A stretch of DNA of 64,000 nucleotides from CAVXNP01 sp963763305 (GTDB lineage Bacteria > Pseudomonadota > Gammaproteobacteria > Xanthomonadales > Rhodanobacteraceae). The notes under the pieces are model-generated. The model was not told the origin of the DNA. It worked only from the letters and a program-made list of their open reading frames with translations, and did no database searches. The stretch covers positions 1,984,001 to 2,048,000 of the forward strand of contig CAVXNP010000001.1 of NCBI GenBank assembly GCA_963763305.1, read 5' to 3'. Positions 31,477 through 40,716 of this stretch are shown in pieces (position 1 is the first letter of the stretch; the number at the start of each line of letters is the position of its first letter). Position numbers and translations under genes: made by a program.

Positions 31477-33186
31477 ATGGCCGACCTCAAAGAAGCACGT
31501 GTCCCGGACATCGGCAGCGACCAGGTGCCGGTGATCGAGGTGATGATCAAGGCCGGCGACCGGGTCGAGAAGGAACAGAGCCTGATCACGCTGGAGTCGG
31601 ACAAGGCCACCATGGAAGTGCCCGCGCCATTCGCCGGCACCGTTCGCGAGGTCAAGGTCAAGGTCGGCGACGAAGTGGCCGAGGGCCACCTGATCGCGAC
31701 GATCGAGGCCGATGCCGCGACCGGCTCCACCCGTGAAGCGGCGCCACGGCCGGCGCCTGCGCCATCGCAACCGCCGGTGGATGAGGCGCCGCCGCTGACC
31801 GGGACCGCCCCGCCGCCGTCGGCAGCGCCCGCACCGGCGGCATCCGGTGGCGTGCGCGAGGCGCGGGTGCCGGACATCGGCAGCGAGAACGTGCCGGTGA
31901 TCGAGGTGCTGGTGAAGGTGGGCGACACCGTGGCCAAGGACCAGGGGCTGGTCACGCTGGAATCGGACAAGGCCACCATGGAGGTGCCCGCGCCGTTCGC
32001 CGGCGTCGTCCGCGAGCTCAAGCTGAAGGTGGGCGACGAGGCCTCCGAAGGCACCGTCATCGCGCTGATCGAAAGTGCCGACGCCGCAGCGCCGGTACCG
32101 GCGGGTGCCCCCGCGACCGCCGGCATGCCGGTCGCGGCTGGTGGCCCGGAGGCCGAAAAGGCCCAGCCGGCCCGACCGTCGACCGCCCCGACGGCGCCCG
32201 TTCCCGATGGCGACGAATCACCGCGGGCGCGTCCGCCACTGGACGCGCAGGTGGTGATGCCCGGCGATGCGCCCTACGCCAGCCCGGCGATCCGCGCGTT
32301 CGCCCGCGAGCTGGGCGTGGATATCGCGCCAGGTCCGTGGCAGCGGTCGCGGCGGGCGGATTCAGCGCGAGGACGTCAGTGCCTACGTCAAGCACGCGCT
32401 GGCCTCGGGCGCGCGCCCGGTGCAGGGCGCGCCGGTGAGCACCGGTGGCGGGTTGAGCCTGCTGCCCTGGCCGAAGGTGGACTTCTCCAAGTTCGGTCCG
32501 GTCGAGGAGCAGTCGCTGTCGCGGATCCAGAAGATCTCCGGCGCCAACCTGGCGCGCAACTGGGCGATGATCCCGCACGTCACCCAGCACGAAGACGCCG
32601 ACATCACCGAGCTGGAAGCGTTCCGCAAGAAGCTCGGAGAAGAAAACAAGGACCTGAAGGTCACCCCGCTGGTGTTCCAGATCAAGGCGGTGGTGGCGGC
32701 ACTGAAGGCATTCCCGCGATTCAACGCGTCGCTGGACGAGTCCGGCGAAAAGCTGACCCTGAAGAAGTACTTCCACATCGGCATCGCGGTGGACACGCCC
32801 GACGGCCTGGTGGTGCCGGTGATCCGCGACTGCGATCAGAAGGGCCTGCTCGACCTGGCGCGCGAGCTGGGCGAGATATCCCGAAGAAGGCGCGCGAGAA
32901 GAAACTCGGTCCGGCCGAGATGTCCGGTGGCTGCTTCTCGATCAGTTCGCTCGGCGGTATCGGCGGCACCGCATTCACGCCGATCGTGAACGCGCCGGAA
33001 GTGGCGATCCTGGGTGTCTCCAAGGCGGCGATGAAGCCGGTCTGGAACGGCAAGGAGTTTGCCCCGCGGTTGATCCTGCCGTTGTCGCTGTCGTACGACC
33101 ACCGGGTCATCGACGGCGCACTCGCGGCGCGTTTCGCCGCGTTCCTGGCCGCGCAGCTGGGCGACATCCGCCGCCTGCTGCTCTGA
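31477..33186 (+). pseudogene. aceF: Dihydrolipoyllysine acetyltransferase (PDH E2), frameshifted in this sequence
   Basis: E2 of pyruvate dehydrogenase. Two lipoyl domains, each with the lipoylated LESDKATMEVP, lie at residues about 1-80 and 125-205, separated by a Pro/Ala linker. The E3-binding domain [18 protein letters not shown] follows, then the acetyltransferase core with SYDHRVIDGA near the end. One extra base near 32329 (inside the E3-binding domain) and two extra or one missing base near 32880 disrupt the frame. Removing three bases restores about 568 residues. It begins a cluster with an MscS channel gene and lpdA. Loss of an intact E2 is unlikely, so sequencing error is favoured. 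Confidence 0.88.
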
Positions 33187-33197
33187 CGGCGACGGCG

Positions 33198-34284
33198 ATG
33201 GTGCATGCCGCTCTGGGGCTGGATCGCTCACTGGCGCAGGCTCCGCCGGCGGTGACGCGCGGGGTTGACCACGTGGCCGGCTGGCTGAACCGGGGCGTGG
33301 CGGTGGGCGACATCAAGCTGACCGTCGGTGGGCTGCTCGCGGCGGTGCTGGTGCTGACGGTGTTCCTGTTCGGCTCGGCGATCATCAAGCGCCTGCTGCA
33401 GCGATACGCGCAGAGCCATGACAACCTGACCCAGTCCTCGGTCTATACCATCGAGCGGCTGGTGCATTACCTGCTGCTGGCCGTCGGTGTGCTGTGGGCG
33501 CTGGACATGGCCGGCATTCCGATGGCCAAGATGACGGTGTTCGCCGGTGCGCTGGGCGTAGGCCTGGGTTTCGGCCTGCAGGCGATCTTCAACAATTTCG
33601 TCTCCGGCCTGATCCTGCTGTTCGAGCGCAGCCTGAAGGTGGGCGACTTCGTCGAGCTGGCTTCGGGGGTGCACGGCAACGTGCGTGACATCTATATCCG
33701 CGCCACCCGCATCTCGCACCAACGACAACATCGACATCCTGGTGCCGAATTCGGAATTCGTGAACGGTCGGGTGGTCAACTGGACCCTGCGCGAAGTGGC
33801 GCGGCGCCAGAAGGTTCCGTTCGGCGTCGCCTACGGCACTGACAAGGAGCTGGTCAAGAAGGCCGCGCTGGAGGCGGCCGCCGAGGTGCCTTTCACGCTC
33901 TGTCTGGAAGGGTCGCGCGCGCCGCAGGTGTGGCTGACCGGATTCGGGGATTCCTCGCTGGACTTCCAGCTGGTGGTCTGGCTGAACGCCGAGGCCACAC
34001 GGCGTCCCGGAGCTGTCACCGCCGCCTATTACTGGGCACTGCACACCGCGCTGGAAAAATACGGTATCGAGATCCCGTTCCCGCAGCGCGATCTGCACGT
34101 CAAGGACTGGGTGCGCCCGCAGCGCGGCCCGGGCCATCCGGCGCCGCAGCCGCCAGCCTCGCCGTCCCCCGCGACCGTTCCGTCGGACAACGACGCCGCC
34201 CGCGACGTGGTGCGCGACATTGCCGAGGAATCGGCGCAAAACGCAGACGCGCCGACGCCGGATCAACCCGGCGCAGGGCGCTGA
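33198..34284 (+). pseudogene. MscS family mechanosensitive channel, frameshifted in this sequence
   Basis: The first frame encodes an N-terminal helix pair and the pore region VFAGALGVGLGFGLQAIFNNFVSGLILLFERS (in parts), the MscS TM3 signature, followed by KVGDFVELASGVHGNVRDIYIRATRI. One extra base near 33717 shifts the rest, TNDNIDILVPNSEFVNGRVVNWTL and the C-terminal cytoplasmic domain, into another frame ending at 34284. Correction gives about 361 residues. It is a small-conductance osmotic channel that sits between aceF (11 bases) and lpdA (25 bases), probably co-transcribed. The Pro/Ala-rich tail is variable in the family. Confidence 0.85.
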
Positions 34285-34309
34285 TATCCCGTATTTTCGA
34301 GGAAGAGAC

Positions 34310-36082
34310 ATGGCCAACATCGAGATCAAGGTTCCTGACATCGGCGGGCACGACCACGTGCCGGTGATCGAGGTGCTGGTGAACGTGGGCGACACCGTGG
34401 CCAGGGAGCAGGGGTTGATCACCCTGGAATCGGACAAGGCGACCATGGAGATTCCGTCCAGCGCGGCCGGCGTGGTGAAGGCGCTGAAGCTGAAGGTGGG
34501 CGACGAGGTGTCCGAGGGCGACCTGATCGCCGTGCTGGAGTCCGACGCCGCGGATGGCGCGCCGGCCAAGGATGCGCAAGCACCCGCGCCGGCCAGGGAC
34601 GCGGCCCCGGAACGGGCGCCCGCGGCCGCCCGTGCGGTGGCGCCTGCGGCCCAGGCCTCCGGGCGCAAGGCCGACTTCGAATGCAAGCTGGTGGTGCTGG
34701 GCTCCGGCCCGGGTGGTTATACGGCCGCCTTCCGCGCCGCCGACCTGGGCGTCGATACGGTGCTGGTGGAGCGTTACGGCTCGCTCGGCGGAGTCTGCCT
34801 CAATGTTGGCTGCATCCCGTCCAAGGCGCTGTTGCACGCCGCCGCGGTGATCGACGAGGCCGCGGCGATGGCCGCCCACGGCGTCAGCTTCGGCAAGCCG
34901 AAGATCGATATCGACAAGCTGCGCGACTTCAAGGACAAGGTGGTGGGCAAGCTCACCGGAGGGCTGGCCACCATGGCCAGGCAGCGCAAGGTGCGCACCG
35001 TGCAGGGCGTGGGCACGTTCGTCTCGCCCAACGAACTGGAAGTGCAAACCGCGGATGGCAGCCGCTTGATCCGCTTCGAGCAGGCGATCATCGCGGCCGG
35101 CTCGCAATCGGTGAAGCTGCCGATGTTTCCGTGGGACGACGAGCGCATCCTCGATTCCACCCGCGCACTGGAAATGAAAGACGTACCCGGGAAACTTCTG
35201 GTGGTCGGCGGCGGCATCATCGGCCTGGAGATGGCCACCGTGTACAGCGCCCTGGGCAGCGAAGTGACCGTGGTCGAGTTCATGGACCAGATCATTCCCG
35301 GCGCCGATGCCGACCTGATCAAGCCACTGGCGCAGCGGCTGGGCAAGCGCCTGAAGGGCGTGCACCTGAAGACCAAGGTGGTCGAGGCCAAGGCCACCAA
35401 AAAGGGCATCGAAGTCGGCTACGAGGGCGAGTCGATGCCCGAGACCACCGTGTTCGACCGGGTGCTGGTGTCGGTGGGACGCTCACCCAATGGCGGCAAG
35501 ATCGGCGCGGACAAGGCCGGCGTGGCGGTGACCGATCGCGGCTTCATCGAGGTCGACACGCAGATGCGCACCAACGTGCCGCACATCTTCGCCATCGGCG
35601 ACCTGGTCGGTCAGCCGATGCTGGCGCACAAGGCCACCCACGAAGCCAAGGTGGCGGCCGAGGTGGTGGCCGGCATGAAGAGCCATTTCGATGCCCGGGT
35701 GATTCCGTCGGTGGCCTACACCGATCCGGAGATCGCCTGGGTCGGCGTGACCGAGCGCGAGGCGAAGGAGAAGGGCCTGAAAGTCGGCGTGGGCAAGTTC
35801 CCCTGGGCCGCGTCCGGCCGCGCGATCGGTATCGACCGCACCGAGGGCTTCACCAAGCTGGTCTTCGACGAGGCCACCCATCGCGTGGTGGGTGGCGGCA
35901 TCGTCGGCGTGCATGCCGGCGACCTGATCTCGGAGATCGCGCTGGCGATCGAAATGGGTTCCGAAGCGGCCGACATCGGCCTCACCATCCATCCGCACCC
36001 GACCCTGAGCGAGTCGGTAGGCATGGCCGCCGAAATCTACGAGGGCACCATCACCGACCTGTACCTGCCCAGGAAGAAGTAG
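34310..36082 (+). CDS. lpdA: Dihydrolipoyl dehydrogenase (PDH E3) with N-terminal lipoyl domain
   Basis: A 590-residue E3. Residues 1-80 are a lipoyl domain with LESDKATMEIP; an Ala/Pro linker leads to the FAD fold LGSGPGGYTAAFRAADLG, the redox disulfide GGVCLNVGCIPSKALLH, the NAD fold VVGGGIIGLEMATVYSALG and the C-terminal catalytic HPHPTLSE. It reoxidises the E2 lipoyl groups of pyruvate dehydrogenase and perhaps other 2-oxoacid complexes. The start was set at MANIEIKVPDIGG (ATG 34310 after GAGGAAGAG). A lipoyl domain on E3 is known in several proteobacteria and Xanthomonadales. Confidence 0.94.
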   Translation: MANIEIKVPDIGGHDHVPVIEVLVNVGDTVAREQGLITLESDKATMEIPSSAAGVVKALKLKVGDEVSEGDLIAVLESDAADGAPAKDAQAPAPARDAAPERAPAAARAVAPAAQASGRKADFECKLVVLGSGPGGYTAAFRAADLGVDTVLVERYGSLGGVCLNVGCIPSKALLHAAAVIDEAAAMAAHGVSFGKPKIDIDKLRDFKDKVVGKLTGGLATMARQRKVRTVQGVGTFVSPNELEVQTADGSRLIRFEQAIIAAGSQSVKLPMFPWDDERILDSTRALEMKDVPGKLLVVGGGIIGLEMATVYSALGSEVTVVEFMDQIIPGADADLIKPLAQRLGKRLKGVHLKTKVVEAKATKKGIEVGYEGESMPETTVFDRVLVSVGRSPNGGKIGADKAGVAVTDRGFIEVDTQMRTNVPHIFAIGDLVGQPMLAHKATHEAKVAAEVVAGMKSHFDARVIPSVAYTDPEIAWVGVTEREAKEKGLKVGVGKFPWAASGRAIGIDRTEGFTKLVFDEATHRVVGGGIVGVHAGDLISEIALAIEMGSEAADIGLTIHPHPTLSESVGMAAEIYEGTITDLYLPRKK

Positions 36083-36178
36083 CCACCACCGGATCAGCCG
36101 GAATTGGACTGGTGGCGGGCCGGTCCCTGTCGGGCACGCACAGGCCCGCCGGGGACTGGACGGAGCTGACTGCCCATG

Positions 36179-36199
36179 AAAAAGCCCGCCGAAGCGGGC
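36179..36199 (-). terminator. Intrinsic terminator, distal copy, for the cold shock gene
   Basis: On the minus strand GCCCGC-TTCG-GCGGGC is followed by TTTTT. This is the second of two nearly identical copies 37 bases apart, both with their T-run facing the csp transcript. It may also slow transcripts coming from lpdA. Confidence 0.75.
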
Positions 36200-36215
36200 C
36201 AGGGGTCCGGACATG

Positions 36216-36236
36216 AAAAAGCCCGCCGAAGCGGGC
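36216..36236 (-). terminator. Intrinsic terminator, proximal copy, for the cold shock gene
   Basis: Same 16-base hairpin GCCCGC-TTCG-GCGGGC with a T-run on the minus strand, about 40 bases after the csp stop. On the plus strand the hairpin is followed by TTCTTC, so weak two-way termination is possible. Confidence 0.82.
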
Positions 36237-36276
36237 TTCTTCAAAACTCGACGGATCGAGTCGTGATGCAGGGGGC

Positions 36277-36486
36277 TTAGGCCACCTGGACCTCGTCGGC
36301 CTGCAGGCCCTTCTGGCCCTTGGTCACAACGAAGGTCACCTTCTGGCCTTCCTGCAGCGACTTGAAGCCGGTGCCCTGGATGGCGCGGAAGTGGACGAAC
36401 AGGTCGTCACCACTTTCCGGGCTGATGAAGCCGAAGCCCTTGGCATCGTTGAACCACTTGACAGTACCGCTCTGGCGATTGGACAT
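36277..36486 (-). CDS. Cold shock protein, CspA family
   Basis: A 69-residue single cold-shock domain. RNP1 is KGFGFI and RNP2 is DLFVHF, both intact for binding single-stranded RNA and DNA. The start was set at [17 protein letters not shown] (36486); the longer in-frame extension is leader sequence. It acts as an RNA chaperone or transcription anti-terminator at low temperature or in growth transitions. The upstream region is relatively AT-rich and long, as is common for csp leaders. Two tandem terminators follow. Confidence 0.95.
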   Translation of the reverse strand: MSNRQSGTVKWFNDAKGFGFISPESGDDLFVHFRAIQGTGFKSLQEGQKVTFVVTKGQKGLQADEVQVA

Positions 36487-36700
36487 AACACTAATAACCT
36501 TTGACACGTTGATGTATACGGCGTGGAGTGAGGCGAACTCGCCGCAAATAGCGCGCAGTGCATCCAAAGTTGCCTCAAGCGCTGCCCGGTAAGGGTAAGC
36601 CTTTTATGGGGCTTGTGGGTGATTTGCGTGTGAAAAAGGTGGATGAATCTGAAAAAAAGGTCGTTTTGGCCTTAGAACGGCGCAAAACGGGCGTTTGCGC
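36487..36700 (-). promoter_or_regulatory. Likely promoter and long 5' leader of the cold shock gene
   Basis: About 200 bases upstream of csp are markedly richer in A and T than the surroundings, with A- and T-runs near 36640-36665. Csp genes commonly have long structured leaders that sense temperature. No exact -35/-10 pair was assigned, so the limits are approximate. Confidence 0.4.
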
Positions 36701-36781
36701 CCCCACACGGCCCCGCCAACGCTCGGTCGGAGCGGGGTTTTCTGAACGCACCGGTCAGTTTCGCTCGTCGGCTGTGGCCGT

Positions 36782-37861
36782 TCAGGTGCCGAACAGATCG
36801 CTCTGTGCCCGGTAACTGTCCGCATCGACGAACCCCGCCAACCCCACCCCGACCAGACGGTAGCGGGTGCCCGGCGGGTGCTCGACGCGGGCGCGCAAGG
36901 CGCAGGCGATCTGTGCCAGTTGCTGCGCCGAACCGGGCCGGGACGAGGGGGTGAGGCTGCGGGTCAGGGTGCGAAAATCGGCGGTTTTCAGCTTCAGTAC
37001 GACGGTCCGGGCGACGCGCCCGGTTTCGCGTTGGTGGCCGGCCCAGGCCTTCTCCGCCAGGCGGTGGATGTGCGGCTCCAGCGCCTCCAGCGGCAGGTCC
37101 TGCTCGAAGGTGTCCTCGGCCGAGACCTGCAGGGTGGGGCGATCCGGTTGCACCGGGTGCGGGTCGATGCCGTGTGCCAGGTCGTGCAGCCGGCAACCCC
37201 AGCGTCCAAAGCGTCGTTCCAGCGCAGCGCGACCCATCCGGCGCAGGTCCGACACGGTGCGCACCCCCAGCTCCGCCAGCCGTGACTCCATCACCTTGCC
37301 TACGCCAGGCAGGCGATCGACCGTCAGGGGCTCCAGGAATGCCGTTACCTGATGGGGCCGGATCACGAACAGGCCGTCCGGCTTGTGCCAGTCCGACGCG
37401 ATCTTGGCGAGGAACTTGTTCGGCGCGACGCCCGCCGAGGCGGTCAGCGAGGCCTCTTCCCGGATCGCCGCGCGGATGGCCTCGGCCACGGCGGTCGCCG
37501 AGGCCAGCCCGGAGCGGGCCTCGGTCACGTCCAGATAGGCTTCGTCCAGCGACAGCGGCTCGATCAGCTCGGTATGCCGCGCGAAAATGCCGCGGATCTG
37601 TCGTGAGACCGCCTTGTAGCGGGCAAAATCCGGCGGCACGAACACCGCCTGCGGGCACAACCGTTCGGCACGCACCGCCGGCATCGCCGAGCGCACCCCG
37701 AAAGTACGCGCCTCGTAGCTCGCCGCGCATACCACCGAACGGGCACCGCGCCACGCCACTACCACCGGCTTGCCGCGCAGCGAAGGGTCATCGCGCTGCT
37801 CCACCGACGCGTAGAACGCGTCCATGTCGACATGCACGATCTTGCGGGGTGGCTGGGGCAC
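36782..37861 (-). CDS. dinB: DNA polymerase IV
   Basis: A 359-residue Y-family polymerase. The N-terminal metal site is VHVDMDAFYASVEQ; the second acidic motif is SLDEAYLDVTE; the little-finger domain forms the C-terminal third. It performs translesion synthesis in stress. The C-terminus ends YRAQSDLFGT, not a perfect beta-clamp motif but ending in a related LFG-containing tail. No LexA box was recognised in the short spacer to the divergent pcm fusion gene. Confidence 0.94.
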   Translation of the reverse strand: MPQPPRKIVHVDMDAFYASVEQRDDPSLRGKPVVVAWRGARSVVCAASYEARTFGVRSAMPAVRAERLCPQAVFVPPDFARYKAVSRQIRGIFARHTELIEPLSLDEAYLDVTEARSGLASATAVAEAIRAAIREEASLTASAGVAPNKFLAKIASDWHKPDGLFVIRPHQVTAFLEPLTVDRLPGVGKVMESRLAELGVRTVSDLRRMGRAALERRFGRWGCRLHDLAHGIDPHPVQPDRPTLQVSAEDTFEQDLPLEALEPHIHRLAEKAWAGHQRETGRVARTVVLKLKTADFRTLTRSLTPSSRPGSAQQLAQIACALRARVEHPPGTRYRLVGVGLAGFVDADSYRAQSDLFGT

Positions 37862-37995
37862 GGCAGGCGGCTTTCGGAGGATCGACCGATTCTAAGCCCG
37901 TGGATGCCAAGCGGTGGGGGCGGATTGACGAGGGGTTGATCCGGATCTGCCTAAGCTGCGCCCAGGCCCGCCGCGCGCGGGTCATGGAGTCGCGC

Positions 37996-39999
37996 ATGTC
38001 CCTGCATCCGTTCACCCTGCAGCGCCAGCACATGGTCGAGCAGCAGATCGTACGCCGTGGCGTGCACGACCAGCGCCTGCTTGCGGCGATGCGTCGCATC
38101 CCCCGCGAAGACTTCGTTGCCCAGGACATGCGCGAGCATGCCTACGAGGACGCGCCACTGCCGATCGAGGCCGGGCAGACCATCTCGCAGCCGTACATCG
38201 TCGCGCTGATGATCGAGGCGGCACAGTTGCATGCCGCCGATCGCGTGCTGGAAATCGGTGCTGGCTCCGGCTATGCCGCCGCAGTGATGGCGGCGCTGGT
38301 CAGCCGGGTCTACACCATCGAACGGCACGCGGAGCTGGCCGAGCTGGCCCGCAGCCGTCATGCCCGGCTCGGCTACCGCAACATCGAGGTGCGGGTGGGC
38401 GACGGTACCCGTGGCTGGCCCGAAGCCGCCCCGTTTGATGCCATCCTGGCAGCGGCGGGCGCACCCGGTGTGCCCGATGTACTGCGCCGGCAGCTGGCGA
38501 TCGGCGGGCGCCTGGTGATGCCGGTGGGTGAGTGCAGTCGCGTGCAGCAACTGGTCAAGGTGACGCGCCTGGACGACGATCGCTACTCCGAGGAGGACCT
38601 CGGGCCGGTGCGGTTCGTACCGATGATCGGCAGCCACGGCTGGGCCGAAGACGAGGCGGCGTCGGGCGGTGTTAACCCGGCGCAGGCCCGGCGGCAGCCA
38701 CCGCCGTCGATTCCGCAGGCGATCGAGGCGGCGATCGAGCCGCTGCCGGCGTTCGACGATCCCGCATTCGGACGCCTGTTCGACCGCTACGCAGACTCGC
38801 GGGTGGTGCTGCTGGGCGAGGCCAGCCATGGCACGGCGGAGTTCTATCGGGCACGCGCCGCGATCACCAGCCATCTGGTCCGGACGCACGGATTCCGCAT
38901 CGTCGCGGTGGAGGCGGACTGGCCCGACGCGGCGGCGATCAACCGTTACGTTCGGCACCGGCCGGCGCAGCCGGACGACGCCCAGGCGTTCGAGCGGTTC
39001 CCCCAATGGATGTGGCGCAACAGCGAGGTCGACCGCTTCGTCGGCTGGCTGCGTGAGCACAATGCCGGCCTTCAAGCCGCACACCAGACCGGCTTCTACG
39101 GGCTGGACCTGTACAGCATGGAACGCTCCATTCGGGCGGTGATCGACTACCTCGACCGGGTCGATCCGACGGCCGCCGCCGTGGCCCGGCGCCGCTACGG
39201 GTGCCTGGCGCCCTGGGCGCAGGAGCCGGCGCAGTACGGCCGGATGGCGCTGAACGCCGGCTATCCGCTGTGCGAGAAGGCGGTGGTGCAGATGTTGCGC
39301 GAACTGCTCGAACACCGCCTGGCCTATGTCGGCCGGGACGGCGACGACTATCTGGAGGCCGCGCAGAACGCGCGGTTGATCAGCAATGCGGAGGCTTATT
39401 ACCGGGCGATGTACTACGGCACCGCCGAGTCGTGGAACCTGCGCGACCGGCACATGTTCGAGACCCTGCAACAACTGCTGCGGCGCGACCGTGGGGCCAG
39501 GGCGGTGGTCTGGGCGCACAACTCGCACATCGGCGACGCACGGCAGACCGAAATGGGCCAGGTCCGCGACGAACTCAACCTTGGACAACTGTGCCGCGAG
39601 CATTGGGGTGATGCGGTATCGCTGATCGGCTTCGGTACCCACGGCGGCACGGTAGCGGCGGCCGACAACTGGGATGAACCGATGCAGGTGATGCAGGTAC
39701 GTCCGTCGCTGCCGGACAGCTACGAGCAGCTGTTCCACCAGGCCGGCGTCGAGGCTGGCCTGCTCGACCTGCGCGAAGGCCAGCACACGCCGCTGCGGGC
39801 ACGCCTGATGGCGCAGCGCCTGGAGCGTTTCATCGGGGTGATCTACCGCCCCGATACCGAACGCTGGAGCCACTACACGCAAGCCACGCTGCCACGCCAG
39901 TTCGACGGCTACGTCTGGTTCGGGCAGACCCACGCGGTCGAGCCGCTGCCCGCGCCGGAGCTTCCCGGCACGCCCGAGACCTGGCCGTTCGGATTATGA
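37996..39999 (+). CDS. Protein-L-isoaspartate O-methyltransferase fused to an erythromycin esterase-like domain
   Basis: A 667-residue fusion. Residues 1-215 are a complete Pcm: MVEQQIVRRGVHDQRLLAAM, the SAM site VLEIGAGSGYAAAVMAAL and GDGTRGWPEAAPFDAILAAAGAP (in parts). After a short Pro/Gln linker, residues about 240-660 are an erythromycin esterase family domain: VVLLGEASHGTAEFYRARAAI, EADWPDAAAINRYVRH, FYGLDLYSM, VVWAHNSHIGDAR, with the His and Glu residues of that family. The start at ATG 37996 has GGAG upstream; ATG 37984 is the alternative. Pcm repairs isoaspartate in aged proteins; the esterase part may hydrolyse another modified group. Confidence 0.9.
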   Translation: MSLHPFTLQRQHMVEQQIVRRGVHDQRLLAAMRRIPREDFVAQDMREHAYEDAPLPIEAGQTISQPYIVALMIEAAQLHAADRVLEIGAGSGYAAAVMAALVSRVYTIERHAELAELARSRHARLGYRNIEVRVGDGTRGWPEAAPFDAILAAAGAPGVPDVLRRQLAIGGRLVMPVGECSRVQQLVKVTRLDDDRYSEEDLGPVRFVPMIGSHGWAEDEAASGGVNPAQARRQPPPSIPQAIEAAIEPLPAFDDPAFGRLFDRYADSRVVLLGEASHGTAEFYRARAAITSHLVRTHGFRIVAVEADWPDAAAINRYVRHRPAQPDDAQAFERFPQWMWRNSEVDRFVGWLREHNAGLQAAHQTGFYGLDLYSMERSIRAVIDYLDRVDPTAAAVARRRYGCLAPWAQEPAQYGRMALNAGYPLCEKAVVQMLRELLEHRLAYVGRDGDDYLEAAQNARLISNAEAYYRAMYYGTAESWNLRDRHMFETLQQLLRRDRGARAVVWAHNSHIGDARQTEMGQVRDELNLGQLCREHWGDAVSLIGFGTHGGTVAAADNWDEPMQVMQVRPSLPDSYEQLFHQAGVEAGLLDLREGQHTPLRARLMAQRLERFIGVIYRPDTERWSHYTQATLPRQFDGYVWFGQTHAVEPLPAPELPGTPETWPFGL

Positions 40000-40125
40000 C
40001 CCGCTTGTCTGTAGGAGAATGCCTAATTCGACATGGGTTACTAGCAATGTGCCCAAGATCACGGCGGACACAGTTGGGCTGGTTAGTGTGGACGTGTCCA
40101 ATGAAGGACGACCAAGGAGCGGATC

Positions 40126-40716
40126 ATGAATCGACCATTATGGTTGGCGGGCGGAATGCTATTGCTGGCTATGCCGTTGATGGGCATGAAGTGCACTGCT
40201 ACAGGTGACGCAAGCTGTAGCACGGGCGGTAGGGGGTGCACCGTAAAGGGCTCAGTCCAAGGCCAATGGGAGAGTCTCAAGGGTATGTCCGCGGCCACCG
40301 GTATGAATCTGGCCAGCTCGTTCGATGCTGCCGAGTTTGACATTGACGTGGCTGAGTCGACCGTCACTGTGCCCCAGACCGGACAAGTCACACTTGAGCT
40401 TGTCAATGGGCCTGCGGGTGCCGTCAGGGCCTCGCGGACATTTGGTTGGGTGCGTTTTGGAAATACCATCCGGCTTGCGGACCCTGCTATGGTAAATGCA
40501 TGGGCTCAGCAAAACGGTAGCGATGCGGACACTGTGAAGTACCAATTGGCTGCGTTCCAGCCCACGGGGCAAAGTGCAGGGCTCAATACCCTGACCGCAA
40601 CAAGCCGGTACAACGGAGAGGTGGAGTCATCCGTATCCACTACGTGGCGCGGACCGCAGTGCCCGGAGGCCACTGGCAGCAGCCATCAAAATCTGCGCTA
40701 TTGCGGACCGCGGTGA
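40126..40716 (+). CDS. Exported protein of unknown function in an AT-richer islet
   Basis: A 196-residue protein with a signal peptide (PLWLAGGMLLLAMPLMGMKC). A Cys-rich stretch follows (MKCTATGDASCSTGGRGC), then a beta-rich domain (FDIDVAESTVTVPQTGQVTLELV) and two more cysteines near the C-terminus (PQCPEATG, RYCGPR). No family was recognised. Base use is visibly less GC-rich than the neighbours (frequent A/T third positions), which suggests recent transfer. It overlaps the next gene by GTGA, so both are co-translated. Confidence 0.65.
   Translation: MNRPLWLAGGMLLLAMPLMGMKCTATGDASCSTGGRGCTVKGSVQGQWESLKGMSAATGMNLASSFDAAEFDIDVAESTVTVPQTGQVTLELVNGPAGAVRASRTFGWVRFGNTIRLADPAMVNAWAQQNGSDADTVKYQLAAFQPTGQSAGLNTLTATSRYNGEVESSVSTTWRGPQCPEATGSSHQNLRYCGPR

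Noticed and set aside
37174..37995. N-terminal extension of the Pcm fusion to 941 residues
   Set aside because: This part is antisense to dinB, Pro/Arg/Ser-rich, and lies before the first residues that match Pcm.
37996..39999. A macrolide resistance gene
   Set aside because: The erythromycin esterase family is broad, and fusion to Pcm in a core-gene context argues for a housekeeping repair role rather than drug resistance.
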